This document shows, piece by piece, positions 10,055-22,774 of a DNA stretch of 64,000 bases. Location: assembly GCA_964017185.1 (NCBI GenBank), contig OZ024872.1, positions 40,306,188 through 40,370,187 of the forward strand. The letters are read 5' to 3'. The position numbers and the translations under genes were made by a program. The DNA is from Rugalucina vietnamica (taxonomy: Eukaryota > Mollusca > Bivalvia > Lucinida > Lucinidae). The notes beneath the pieces are model-generated. The model was given only the letters and a program-made list of their open reading frames with translations, was not told the origin of the DNA and made no database searches. How positions within the stretch are numbered: the stretch's first letter is position 1; each line of letters opens with the position of its first letter.

Positions 10055-12000
10055 CCCCACAGAACATCAGGATAACATGTCTGTGTATTGAATACCTCTT
10101 TTTACAGCAAAACTGGGGTATGCAGGGGTATACACCTATTTTTCTTATTTTTGGTCCAAAACACAATTTGTGCGTGCTCGTTAGAATCGTAGTACTAACG
10201 TGTAGCCGCAATCAATGTTTTGAGCAAAAATGTTAAAAATATCAAAAAAAAATTCCAATGAAATTTTCAATTTTTATTAATTGAAAAAAATATCTATATT
10301 GCATGGGCGTGTTTTGTAATGGAAAATACACATTTTCGTGTTAAATATTAGTAAAGGAGAGGTTCATGCGAATTCCTTTGCAGGTTTCTGATCTAACAGA
10401 ATTCAATCGATGCTACGTGTATAACTGTATAACGAAAAAACATAGCCGGCTAAGGAAGTAGAATAATTGTTCTACATTGTTTTCGGTACACAAATCGGAA
10501 CTCTGCTTACATGAACCTCGTGACTAGTTACATGTATAACTACGTACAGTTTCCAAACGCAAAAACATTATCGTTATTATCTTGACATTGGCTCATTTGG
10601 TGTTGAAAAGCTTTGAAACTACAAGGAAGTTCCTGGCATATGTCTTGTGGGAGAAAATGTCCGCGATATATGACAATAATTAACCGAACGTAGATTAAAT
10701 ATTTAACGATTTGTATCCCGTTGGGATATTATTTTCTACACTTGTATTACGTAGCGTTGTGGAAGGACATAAGTTTGATTTGTATCATAATTAAATGCTG
10801 AAGCGGACAATTACAAGCGGTTTATAGATACAGATCTCACTTCTCAGTGTTTTGTGTATCTTGCGCGTGTTATTTGTTCTAGTGTTATGTTTACCTTCTG
10901 ATATGACAATACTTGCTGTACATTGAAAGTTCGTGAAGAACGTGCGTGTGTTAGGGGTTAGTCTTTCACTCGTCAGAGTTGCAGCAGGTGTAGTCAATTA
11001 ATGCCGAGCATTTTCGACGATCCCTTCACTAATCGCGAAGCAATATTGGTAATAATGTAAAAACTCCACCCACATGAAACCATCCACGCACACTACCGTT
11101 TGAAAATGAAAATGCAAATCACCGCTTGTATTTACATGCAAATATTTTAATGAAAATGTTTTAACGCAATTTTGAAATTTTATTTAAACACGCAATTACA
11201 TCATTCTGTTGAGAGAAATCATTGTTAGTCTGTCAGAACTTTATTGCAGTGTCATTCAACAAGAGTAATGCACACGCAGATTGCATTGTAAACTGTTTCA
11301 TAAATCAGTCAAGGAAACAAATGAATGCAAGCTCATGCTCCTCACTTAAATGCAGAAAATACACTGATTCAATGACGAGTCGTCGATACTGAAACAAGAA
11401 TACAAGATACAAGAGATACAAGAAATTTTGATTTTCGTCGTTTTTTACACAACACAAAACATTAGATACAAGAGCTATTTTTCCGATATAACAAGAGTAA
11501 AATAACATAATTTTAACGAAATACACCATTGCAGTCGTCATTATTTTTAACTTTATCATTCTCACTGAATGCAGAAAATAGAACACGTATTTAATGATGA
11601 GTCGTCGAGCAGAGGCGTGCGTATGACAACGAAATACAGCGTTGTCGTCGTCATTATTTTTAACTCTTAATGCACCAGTCATCCCATCTGCTCTCCCACC
11701 TACGGGGAAAGGGGGAGATTATGACTTTACAGCTTTAATTGCCTGGCTATAAGCCCAACCCCCTTGCGACAAACTGAAGGTCAAAACTTTGCTCTTTGCC
11801 TTGCCCTTCGCAAATCTCCCTTGGGTAAGGCTCCTAATTTCAAAACCGCATTATTTTCCCTGCACTGCAGGGACACTTAAAAGGTAATTGCCCCGCACTT
11901 TAGCCCGGCTATCTCCCCCCTTCCCCGTAGGTGGGTGGTAGGTGCGTGGTTAAAAATGACTGCTTCATAACTTTGAAATCTTCAATGTCATGGACCTTTA
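10055..12000 (+). repeat. Duplicon A, copy 1
   Basis: The segment is collinear over its whole length with 28298-30058 and in parts with 35390-36540 and 46325-47620. It begins with a complete F unit (10066-10325). Shared blocks include TTTGCAGGTTTCTGAT, AACGATTTGTATCCCGTTGG, GGTTAGTCTTTCACTCGTCA, TGAGAGAAATCATTGTTAG and the CCCCGTAGGTGGG-rich block near 11920. Reading frames are not preserved between copies, so I treat A as non-coding. Confidence 0.8.
10066..10325 (+). repeat. Foldback family F, full unit at the start of duplicon A
   Basis: It runs from CATCAGGATAACATGTC to CATGGGCGTGTTTTGTAATG. The palindromic centre is degraded (CGTTAGAATCG / GTACTAACG near 10190). Confidence 0.8.
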
Positions 12001-12144
12001 TTATAGTTTAATAGCGACGCTCCTGTGTCGCTCTTATGGTAGAACGTGGTAAAAATGCTCTGTTCTATTCTGCTCTTCTGTACATTGATAGAAAAAAAAT
12101 CTTTCGCCAACCGGAACCGGAATTGTTATTTTGACGTCATCGTG

Positions 12145-13321
12145 ACGTTTCAACACGCGCTGCTGCATTATACTAATTGATCAATTAAAGCCAGATGTAC
12201 GTAATTGAAGGCGCTCAAAGGAGCGTGCGTATCTAAGGGTGGAAACGTCATTTTTACGCCGCATTCGTAACGTCACTTTTCGCTCGAAACGTCAATTCTA
12301 GCCTCAGTTTACGTTCGGAATACGAGACTATTTACATAAAATTCTAATGCACTTGAGAATGTAACGCGACGTCTGATTGGATAACGTCAAAACCTTGCGA
12401 CGGTATATTCTGCGATATACCGTCGGAAACCCAACGTCATGAGCAACGTCGCTTGTGATTGGTTAACGTCGTGTTTTTGTCGCTGGTGACGCTCACGTTT
12501 CGCAAAAAACAATGCATTTTTTCGATGTTTATAGTTAAAAAGTACATTAGAATGGGGATAACAATATTCAAATTTTTCATTTGGGGTGGTATATCGTCGG
12601 ATATACGGTCGGAAATCATGTTTTACGGCTCCGCTGACGCGTCGCCGTAAAACAAAATTTCCGACCGTATATCCGACGATATACCGCCCCAAATGAAAAA
12701 ATTGAATACAGTTATCCCCTAATTATGCAGAGGACTTCAGAAATGTAAAAAATTTGATGTTATTTATTATTTTTGCTCAAAATATAGATTGTGGACATGT
12801 TATCCCGAGGAAAACATCATTTGCGCGACAGTTAGCAATATTGAATACTAAATAGCGTCGGAGATTTTGGCGCAAAATCGACGTCGCGCATAAAACGTAC
12901 TGAATTCAGCAACGGCTACCGCTCTTCGCACGCTTATAGCAGGAAAACGAACCCGGTAACTAGGAACTTTCTCGTTATCTACCTGTAGTTCAGGAATTTC
13001 TCTAATACATATCAGTTTTTTAAAAAATCCTACCGTGGAGTTTTTGAAATATATCAAGAAAATTAACAAAAAGGGGGTCTAAAAATCGCATTTTACGTTG
13101 ACGTCAATCTATTTTCGCTCTCAAATTTGACGATTTTGAAGGCCGATATCTCGAAAACAAGCTCGGAACGGTATCGATTTCTTTTCATTTTCGTATGCAG
13201 GACATCAAAATACACCCACATGCCAAAAATAAAAATTTTCTACCGTGAGGTCAATTACGTACATCTGGCTTTAACTTTCTATATAGTTTTACGTCGCAGT
13301 CACGTTTCAACACGCGCTGCA
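12145..13321. mobile_element. Unassigned unit with direct-repeat borders and inverted subterminal repeats
   Basis: The 19-bp sequence ACGTTTCAACACGCGCTGC occurs at 12145-12163 and again at 13302-13320 in direct orientation. Just inside, 12185-12208 and 13251-13274 are perfect 24-bp inverted repeats beginning TTAAAGCCAGATG. This could be a transposon with an unusually long target duplication, or a rearranged repeat. The interior has many GACGTC/AACGTC motifs, a hairpin (next entry) and no recognisable protein. The 73-aa frame on the minus strand (12848-13069) matches nothing I know. Confidence 0.5.
12552..12720. repeat. Hairpin with about 77-bp arms
   Basis: The left arm (12552-12628) and right arm (12644-12720) are near-perfect inverted copies. 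Both contain ATATCGTCGGATATACGGTC or its complement and CATTTGGGG. The loop is only about 15 bp (CTCCGCTGACGCGTC). A related short inverted motif (GACGGTATATTC / GATATACCGTCGG) lies at about 12398-12427. Confidence 0.85.
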
Positions 13322-13329
13322 TACTTACT

Positions 13330-14738
13330 GATAAACTAACTTTCCATAATGGTAAAGATCGGCTATGGACACCAGGGTGAGGAAGCTGTAATATATGTAG
13401 CTTATTTTAAAATTATCTGCGCAATGGAAGTAGAGCGTCGCGACAAAGGTAGTGCCGTATTTCACATTATATTTAACGTTTATAGGCAGCCATCCATTCA
13501 TACATTTGAGGCTTATTTTCACTTTAAATGGCAAAATTGAGTAGAAGCAATTTGATGTTGTAAACATATTCATTGATGCATGCCTGAAGTCATAGGGGTG
13601 AATGCCAAGTCTAGATTTGCTTTTTAAGGTCAGAAACTAGGTCAAAGTTCAACGAGTGCAAAAATTAAGAAAACGTACCCCAGCTGAAAATACAAGTAAA
13701 ATCAAGACCAAAGAAAGGGGTTTGAATGATAAAATTTGGTTTATTAACAATTAGACAGTACATTGAGGGTTTGAATATGTCAGATAATCAAGCATGTTTG
13801 TCTGAGTCAAAGTACAGGAGGTCAAAAGGTCAGTAAGTGCAATTTAGGATTTTTTCAAAGTAATATGCCAATGTTTTATTAGAATTGTCAAAAATCTTAG
13901 TCTAAAAGACTTTCATGGCTGAATTACTTTCCATTTATTAAAACAAACACATGAGGCATCACGGCATGCATTTTCAAATTACATACACCATTTACGTAAA
14001 TACACATTTGCAAAATAGTGAATTTCTTTAATACATGTCAGCATGAAGCCTAGAGTGTAATATCATCTACAGAATATATTTCCACAGACATAACTTCATA
14101 TGAATAGCCTGATATAAGATCCTTGAGCAATTCAAGACGGCCACCAAATTCAAGATGGCTGCCAAAATTCAAGGTGGGGTTTTGATAGAAATTCTTACAT
14201 ATACATAGGTATATATGAATAAAATATAAAAGCCTTGATATTTCACCAATATGCAACAAGAGAAAATAAACAAAATCAAAATGGCTGCCAAAATCCTAGA
14301 TGGCTATCGAAAATCAGGTACATTTAGAGTATTCGAGAAAACAGATGATGGCCGTCTACATTTGGATAGGAGAATTTATGTTTAATTTTAGAAATTTACA
14401 TCCATTACGTATTTACTGACCAATATCAATTTGCATTTAAGCATTGTCTATAAACTCAATGCTGGAAATTTATATAATTGTTCCCTACATTTTTACGCCT
14501 AAATATTTCAAAGGTATGGATATAGTATGCAGGCAGACATATGGTAGAATAGGGTGAGATGAGGTAGGGTAGGATAGGACAAGTGGTAAGGAAGTCACAT
14601 GGTGGCGTTTCAAAACTGTTGTGTATATGTAGATACTATAGTAGAGGTCGGTACAGTTGGATTAGATAGTGGTATAGTAGGGAGGGCAAACGGTAATAGT
14701 GTGGACATGTTGTAGGTTCGGTTCGGTTTGGTCATAGC
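13330..14738. other. Unassigned sequence with weak internal repeats
   Basis: No gene is recognised. A 'gtcaaaggtcagtaagtgcaa'-like motif near 13620 and 13815 resembles, in reverse, the ~170-bp repeats at 21590-22010. CAAGATGGCTGCCAAAAT-like motifs recur at 14127, 14150 and 14278. A G-rich GGTAG/GGATAG run lies at about 14545-14580. Confidence 0.4.
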
Positions 14739-14905
14739 TTGATGTTTAAGTCAACATTTTTTCAGTCACGTTGTGATAGAGGCACTATTTTCTGATTATA
14801 ACCTAGGAATCTGAGGAGCATAGTGTCTTGCTTAAGGACACTATATTGAGAAGAAATGCTATAAATCCAAGACCTGTTGCTCTACTACTAGGCTACCACA
14901 TACTC
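14739..14905 (-). mobile_element. Diverged tRNA-derived SINE (same family as 42732-42908)
   Basis: It shares the tail AAGTCAACATTTTTTCAGTC and the GTGTCTTGCTTAAGGACAC block with the better copy at 42732-42908, followed by a decayed tRNA-like head (AAGACCTGTTGCTCTACTAC, reverse orientation). It is an old copy. Confidence 0.6.
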
Positions 14906-15132
14906 TTGGAGTAGGTTAGGGTAGGTTGAGGAAGGGTGGGTTGGGATAGTGTAACATGTTTAAAAGTGTTAATGGTTTATCAACTTTTGCTCAGACTGAG
15001 GTTCGAACCACGTCATCTTGCCTGCTGAACCAACACTCTTCAACACCGCAAGGCAGTACAAGTGTGAATTTACTTAAAATGACTGTCATGGCGTTGAATA
15101 TTTGTGTTGTATGCGCCTTATGTACGTTGTAG

Positions 15133-15320
15133 TTAAATTTAGGTTACTGAGTGGCAACTGAGTGGCCACCTATTGGGAAAATAGCTGCTAATTCGGCTTA
15201 CGATATGTTTTCATTTCATAATTACCTGATTATTATTTTAGTTTTCCCCACCTCGGTTTTTGGAGAGGGAATCTCTTTCCAATTGCATTTTTTCCTGATC
15301 ATTGCCTACTTTTACCTTAA
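15133..15320 (+). mobile_element. Naiad-like retroelement 3'-tail fragment
   Basis: The segment is collinear with the 3' end of the element at 53041-56122: GAGTGGCCACCTATTGGGAA, TCGGCTTACGATATG, CACCTCGGTTTTTGGAG, then TTGCCTACTTTTACCTT. It is heavily 5'-truncated, as expected for target-primed insertion. It is diverged, so it is an old copy. Confidence 0.8.
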
Positions 15321-15833
15321 CATAATACATTCCGCTTCTATTTTAGAATTGTCCACGAATCTCTTTTTAAAATTCTACAAATCTGATATTGACTTTGATG
15401 CGCTCCTATTCGTCTACCATCCTGGTGTGGTATTGTCAATTTGACGTTTCACCAGTAAACTGTTCTGTTTCTGATCAGATGGGGCATTTTATGTTGGATA
15501 CCAAATCTATATTAAGGTGAAAAATGCTAATTTCTTTTATTTATGTGTACATTTAGAGATAGGTGGGGTACAACAGGGTTGGGGTGGGAGGTTGAATGGT
15601 AGGATTCCCATCATCTGGTACCTGTGTACAAAAGTGGGTGGGTTAGAAATGGGTTGCGGTCGTAGGGTCACCGTCACAATTGAGTTCGGACTTTAATCTT
15701 TCCTAACTTGACAAGAAATCATAAAAAAACTAAAATGATTATTTGTGCCAATAAACGGAATCAGAATAGTTGGAATACCTACGAAATGAAAAAAAAAACA
15801 ACAAAAAACAAAAAACAACAACAAAAAAAAAAA

Positions 15834-15869
<36 letters not shown>

Positions 15870-15912
15870 AATGCAGTCATGCATTACATAGGAATAAATG
15901 TCAAAAGCCTAG
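15321..15912. other. Unassigned sequence ending in an A-rich tract
   Basis: No family is recognised. Positions 15787-15868 are an interrupted poly(A)/CAA tract ending in a run of more than 30 A. Confidence 0.5.
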
Positions 15913-18900
15913 TTGGTCCATGAGCCAATACCGTAAATTTTGGAGGTCGGTACCATCCGGCCTGAACAAATCCCCTTATGATTTTCATGTAGGACTATGT
16001 TTGTAGACTTGTAAAAAATCGGGGGGACTTGCATTGCTGGTAGCTTTAAGGGTGAAATTACACGTTATTTATGATACCCCAGAATTAAGAAAAACGTCAT
16101 TTTAACACAAACAAATGGTAGGAAATAGTCGTCTAGCTACCCATACCTCCATCCCTCCCCAGGGGAAATTTTAAACTATGATTCTGTAAAAGTACATTGA
16201 AAAAGCTATCAAACCCTGTTTTCTGCCTTCTGGAAGTGGAAGCGTTTGCGTTTTACGCTATGTCTAATTAAATTACTCTAAATATTAAAATTTTGCGTTT
16301 TAATAATGGGGGTACACATAGAAAATTGAAAATATCTCAATTGTTTTTTATCCTAGACCATTGAATTTGGTCTCATATTAAAGCTTAGACAAAGCCCTTT
16401 TATCCTGTGATAAGTAATAGAAAATATCTTATTTGCATATTCATGAATTTTCATTAAAACATTAAAGTGAAAAAAGAAGCAGTTAAAATCAATCATCCCA
16501 TAAAAACTAATTTCAGGCCTAAACTGTCATTGTGGCTCATTGTTATTGTACCAATCATACTATTTGACAAATCTGTTGATGCCATGGGCCTAAATAAAAA
16601 ATCATCTCATTTGCATTTTCATGAATATTAATGAAAATGACGAAAATCAGGATTTACAAAGGGAAAATATATTGCCATTTGAAGGGTTTGGTGTGGGTTA
16701 TAGAATGTAACTTGCAACAAATGCTCAAGGGTACCAGTTTGGTCAGAGGATCACTTTAATGCCCATTTGTGTCACGTAAAATCACAGTGTGTTCACATCC
16801 ACCCCTAATAAGCACAGGAAGTAAGGTGGTATACCTATAGTACCACATGTATCTTGGCTATTGATAGACCTAGAGAGCAGATATCAAATGATTGCTTTTG
16901 CAATGCTATATAACCATGTAATAAGATATAATTATCAAACTGACTTCCTGGTGTTCGAATATTAATGAAAACTTTATACATTAGTCAAAAATCACAGAAA
17001 ATGGAATATACCAGCATAATTGTTTATATCTCATCAACCAAAATCTCTAAAGAGCTTGAATTTGTATCAAATGATTGCTTTGGCAATGCTCTATAACAAT
17101 GTAATAAGATATATTAACATGCTGGCTATCGTAATGCTCAAATACTAAAAAGGAATTCAGATATTAGAGAAAAATAACAGATAAATTAAGGGGGGATATC
17201 AACAAAATTCTGATATCTCAGCAACCAAAAATTCTAGATTCCTGAAATTTGTATCAAATGGTTGTTATGATAATGTTCCATAATAATGTGAAAAAGATAC
17301 AGAAAGATTTGACTTTCTTGGTGTTCAAAAATTGATGAGATAAATCATATACCAATGTAGGGGGTATACCTACAGAAACGTTTATAGCTCAGCAACCAAA
17401 AGGCAAAGAGAGCTGAAATTGGTAGCAAATGATTGCTATGATAACATTCTGAAACCACTAAATAAGACACATTAAGAATCAGACTTCCGTGCTGTTCTAA
17501 TACTGAGGAAACTTTGAATATAAGAGAAAAATCACAGAAAATGGAAGGGGTATACCTATAGAAACGTGTAATTCTCAGGAACCAAAAGTCATAAAGAACA
17601 GAAATTGGTATCAAATGATTGCTATGACAATGTGCTATAATTATTTAATACGATATATACAATAAGTTGACTTTCTTGTTGCTCAAATATTAAAGAGAAC
17701 TTCAGATATAAAAGAAAAATCACTGGCAAACTAAAGGGGTATACCAATAAAACTGCTGATATCTCTAGAGAGCTTTAGAGAGCTGAAATTGATTTCAAAT
17801 AATTGCTAGAATAATGTTCTATAATAATGTGATAAGAAACAAAAATAGTTTGACTTTCGCGTTGTTGGAATATTGATGAGAACTTTGAATATTAGATAAA
17901 AATCTCAGAAAAATAGAGGGGGTATAACAACGGAAACATATATATCTCAACAACCTAAAGAGCTGAAATTGCTATCAAATGATTGATATGACAATACTCT
18001 ATATTCATTTAAAGGGTTATAAACAAGCTGACTTTCATGTTGCTCAAACATTTAAGAGAACTTAAGTTATAAGAAAAAATCACTGGCAAACGAAGGGGGT
18101 ATAACAATAAAACTGCTGATATCTCAGTGACCAAAAGCTGAAATTGGTATTAAATGATTGCTAGGATAATGTTTTATAATCATTTGATAAGAAACGTAAA
18201 TAATTTGACTTTCTCGTTGTTGTAATATTGATGAGAACTTTGATTATTAGAAAAAAATCTCAGAAAAATAGAGGGGGTATACCAACGGAAACGTATATAT
18301 CTCAACAACCAAAAGTCCTAGAGAGCTGAAATTGGTATCAAATGATTGCTATGACAATATGCTATATTTGTTAAAAGGATATATAAACAAGCTGACTTCC
18401 TTCTTGCTCAAATATTTGAGAGAACTTAAGATATAAGAGAAAAATCACTGGCAAACGGACGGGGTATACCAATAACACTGCAAATTCACCAGTGACCAAA
18501 AGCTCTAGAGAGCTGAAATTGGTATCAAATGATTGCTAGAATAATGTCTTATAATCATTTAATAAGAAATATAAATACTTTGACTTTCTCGTTGTTGTAA
18601 TATAGATGAAAACTTTAGATATTAGATAAAAATCTCAGAATTTTAGAGGGGGTATACCAACGGAAACATATATATCTCAACAACCAAATGTTGCAGAGAG
18701 CTAAAACTGCTATCAAATGATTGCTATGACAATATACTATAACCATAATAAGGGAATATAAACAAGCTGACTTTCTTGTTGCTCAAATATTTAAGAGAAC
18801 TTAAGATATAAGAGGAAACTCACTGGAAAACGAAGGGGGTATACCAATAAAACTGCTGATATCTCAGTGACCAAAAGCTCTAGAGAGTTGAAATGGGTAC

Positions 18901-20312
18901 CAAATAATTGCTAGAATAATGTTTTATGATCACTTGATAAGAAACGTAAATAATTTGACTTTCTAGTTGCTGTAATATTCATGAGAACTTTGATTATTAG
19001 ATAAAAATCTCACAAAAATAGAGGGGGTATACCAACGGAAACGTATATATCTCAACAACCAAAAGTCCTAGAGAGCTGAAATTGGTATCAAATGATTGCA
19101 ATGACAATATGCTATATTTGTTAAAAGAGTATTAAACAAGCTGACTTCCTTCTTGCTCAAATATTTAAGAGAACTTAAGATATAAGAGAAAAATCACTGG
19201 CAAACGGACGGGGTATACCAATAAAACTGCAAATTCACCAGTGACCAAAAGCTCTAGAGAGCTGAAATTGGTATCAAATGTTTGCTAGAATAATGTCTTA
19301 TAATCATTTAATAAGAAATATAAATACTTTGACTTTCTCGTTGTTGTAATATTGATGAGAACTTTAGATATTAGATAAAAATCTCAGAATTTTAGAGGGG
19401 GTATACCAACGGAAACGTATATATCTCAACAACCAAATGTCGTAGAGAGCTGAAATTGCTATCAACTGATTGTTATGACAATATACTATAAACATATTAA
19501 GGGTATATAAACGAGCTGACTTTCTTGTTGCTCAAATATTTAAGAGAATTTAAGATGTAAGAGAAAACTCACTGGCAAAAGAAGGGGGTATACCAATAAA
19601 ACTAATAATATCTCAATGACAAAAAGCTCTAGAAAGCTGAAAATTTGTATCAAACGATTGCTAGGATAATGTTCTAAAACCACGTGGTAATACACACAAA
19701 CAATCTCACTTACTTGTTTTTCGAATATTGATAAAAACTTTAAATATTAGAGAAAAATCACAGAAAAGTGGAGGGAGTATACCAATCAAAAAAGTTCATA
19801 ACTCAGCAACCAAACGTTATAAAGACCTAAAATTGGTATCAAATGATTACTATGGTAATATTCTATAATCCTAGGATAAAAGTTATGAACATTTTGACTT
19901 TCTTAGTGTTTGAATATTGATGAGAACTTAAAATGTTAGATAAAATCACAGAAAAATAGAGGGGGTATACCAACGGAATCGTTTATATCTCAGCAACCAA
20001 AAGTCCTAGAGGGCTGAAATGGGTATCAAATGATTGATTTGAGAATAATTGATAACCATGTTATATAATGAGATATATGAACAAGCTGACTATCTTGTTG
20101 CAAAAATTTAAGAAAACTTAAGATATATGAGAAACAACACAGACAAATGAAGGGGGTATACTTGAATAAACTCGAAGATTTTTACCATAAAGCTACCACC
20201 TAGAAAGGTCCCCCCGATTTTGTCTTATTCTACACATGCCCAAATTATCAAAAAGTGTGGGGGGATCTGTTCAGGTCGGGTGGTACCGACATCTTAAATA
20301 GCTCATGGACCA
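15913..20312. mobile_element. TIR element enclosing a satellite array
   Basis: The ends are inverted copies of one another over about 140 bp. TTGGTCCATGAGC starts at 15913, and its complement ends at 20312. Inside these, GTCGGTACCA(T/C)CC, CCTGAACA(A/G)ATCCCC, AAATCGGGGGGAC and TGGTAGCTTTA occur in the same order from each end. About 240 bp of unique sequence follow the left TIR, and then the satellite array fills most of the rest. No transposase is seen. I found no unambiguous target duplication, so the exact termini are uncertain by a few bases. Confidence 0.8.
16640..20165. repeat. Satellite array, ~187-bp monomers in a ~749-bp higher-order unit
   Basis: The motif GGGGTATACCAA recurs with spacing 186-188 bp (for example at 18274, 18461, 18649, 18836, 19024, 19210, 19398 and 19585). 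Two monomer types alternate: one follows the motif with CGGAAACGTATATATCTCA, the other with TAAAACTGCTGATATCTCA. Four-monomer blocks repeat at 749-750 bp (18274 to 19024, 18461 to 19210, 18649 to 19398, 18836 to 19585), a higher-order organisation. Monomers near the left edge are more diverged and less regular than those between 17.9 and 20.1 kb. No ORF is maintained. Confidence 0.92.
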
Positions 20313-21109
20313 AGTATGTAGCGCTAAATATTGCATCATTCTTCTTCCCTTTCAATTGACAACGAAATGGGGAAATCAGAATCGATGCACATAATGGTTG
20401 ACAAAGAAACGCCTAAAACAAAGAAATCCCCAGAAGTTCAGTACTGTATTGTGGAACAATTCTTGGATGTACCCCTGAAATTTGGTATCCATCAGTACTT
20501 CAAGCAATTGTTTCCACATTCTGGTACTCGAAAGCTTTAAAATTTGAAATATTTCCTTCAGTATGGAGATGTTTTTCTACCGATATCATCTTGTAGCAGC
20601 AACCAGTGGCTGTAGATGTGGACAGGCAGTTATCGTGATATCACATATAACATATTTTTTTTGGATTGCAGTCTCCCGTGTGGAAAGTTTTCAGGACTGA
20701 TCTGTTTGATTTGTGGCTTTGCTCCTCAGTCAGCAGCTATGGTCATGTTTGACTTAATCCCAACATGGTCGTTCGTCTCTCACTAGTGAGAAATATCTAT
20801 ATTTCTTGATCATTTATACATGTTGATGAATTCTTTGATGACTGACTAGGCCTATTTTAGCTCTAAACTATCGGTTGCAATTAGAGCAAGTCAATGTTGC
20901 AGAAATTGGTGATGATCCATTTACTCTGGCTTGGGGCTCAATGCACTTTCTTTCAGCTTTACAGATTCGTTTTTCTTTCAGCTTTACAGATTCGTACTCT
21001 TCATGATGGATTGCTCATTTACGCCTACATAAGGACGTCCATGATATCCAAAAATGTGCTCGACACTATAGCCATCCAAGTAAACGACTAAGGCTTATAT
21101 GCACTTATG
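20313..21109. other. Unassigned sequence
   Basis: No gene is recognised. The 69-aa frame at 20331-20540 starts within sequence next to the TIR and has no recognisable domain. A short direct duplication (TTTCTTTCAGCTTTACAGATTCG) occurs at about 20949-20992. Confidence 0.4.
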
Positions 21110-21270
21110 GTTTGACTTGACTTGAAACACTTTTCCTAGAAAGGCTCAGACCTTCTGGAGCGGTTAACCAGTAATCAGATGATCAGTCGTCAGTAGTGAT
21201 ACGCTTTGCCTGTATGTACAAGCAATCTCTTATTTTTCATGGCCCCAATGGCCTAGAGCCCACATTCACA
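21110..21270 (-). repeat. Dispersed repeat family P fragment (reverse)
   Basis: GGCTCAGACCTTCTGGAGC, GGTTAACCAGTAATCAGATG and the GCTTTGCCTG block appear in reverse P order. Confidence 0.65.
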
Positions 21271-21589
21271 TGCGGTAACCCTTTGCAGTACTGTCCATCA
21301 ATGCTGTACCACTGTTAGTTTGTACAACTATTCCATTGTTGATGTTGTTGGGTTGTGTGTAATTCCTGTACTGAAGTAGCATATTCTACTTGGAGCCTCA
21401 CAAAAATGTCTGATAGATTGATATTGACTTTAACGGGTGGGTGGGGGTGGGTGGGGCTGCACATTAACCTTATCAGAAATTTCCCTACTTCGTCTCAAAC
21501 GTTGACATGGAGGTTATACAACAAACCAGACCAAACAAAAACAAAGAGGAGGCGATGGATACACTGATCGCTGACCAAAACCTAATTTA

Positions 21590-22010
21590 CAAATTTTGCC
21601 CTTTCTGTGCACTTAATGACCTTTAAATCTTGGCCTTGTATGACATACAATATCACATTGCAATATTCTAAACCAATTATGAGCATATTTTAATGTTTTC
21701 ACATCATTTGACAGCTTTTATATTATCAAAAACTCAGCACTGACTTTACTTACATATTCTTTAGAAATTTGCACTTACATGACCTTTAACCTTGCAAGGG
21801 CATATGCTTAGTGCTCTTTTCAATTATAATGTAAATATCACATGTATAATAAGTGTATACTGGGTAGTTTCAGCAAACTTTAATGGAAAATATAGGTAGG
21901 TTATTACACTGAATGGAGTTTTTGTACATTTTAATGCCATTTTGCACCTAGTTGACCTTTGACCTAATTCCAAGACCCAGGGTAATTTACAGACTTGGCA
22001 TCCACCCCTA
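21590..22010. repeat. Degenerate ~165-bp tandem repeat (three units)
   Basis: A TGCACTTA-TGACCTTTAA-like motif starts at about 21609, 21771 and 21942, each followed by similar AT-rich sequence. It is diverged and non-coding. Confidence 0.45.
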
Positions 22011-22774
22011 TCTGTTATAGAATCTGTCTAGGAACATATTTAGCATGGATGCCAGCTTCTACCCCATTTTGCCATTTGAAGAATGTTTTCATGGAATGGA
22101 TAGCTGACTATTACCTGTTTACATCGATCATCTAAATAACTTATTATTACATTTCTCTGTTCTGCACCAGAAACTTTTACTTTAGCTAGAAATATGTCAT
22201 CGATTTGATTGATTTTCTTTCATATTACAAGCTTTTTCGAGGATATACCCGAGTGAACAAATATTCTGATACATAACTATTGCATAATGAATCGAAAAAT
22301 TACAGGAACATGCGTTTTAGACTGCATTATGCGACTTAAAATGTAACAGTAGTGTATTTGCTTTTCTAGTCGACATTGATTGTAAGCTAAAGCGGCTGCG
22401 TGGGAGAGTGCAAATAGGCATCAACTGAGGTCTTGCTAGCTTACAAGAAACAAACGATTTCGCCTGTAGATGTAACATCTTCATAACCTGATTTTAATGC
22501 TTGGGAAATGCATGTAAGTTTCCATGTTTAAAGATATGAGAACGCTGAGCAAAGTACGCGTGGTTATCATCATACTCCGGTTTCCATTGGTCGTCTTTGT
22601 ATGAGGTGAGAAAGGGAGTATGCAGTCTGCTTAGGCAGTACGGTTGGCGATGTCAGCTTGATGTCTCAAACGTTTGCTGGTCCTTTCGATTAGAGATTGC
22701 TTGCAGATGTTTATCTTTTCTAACTGGTCTTGGAAAGAGAAACTAGGTAACTTGGACATTGAAACGGTTTACTT

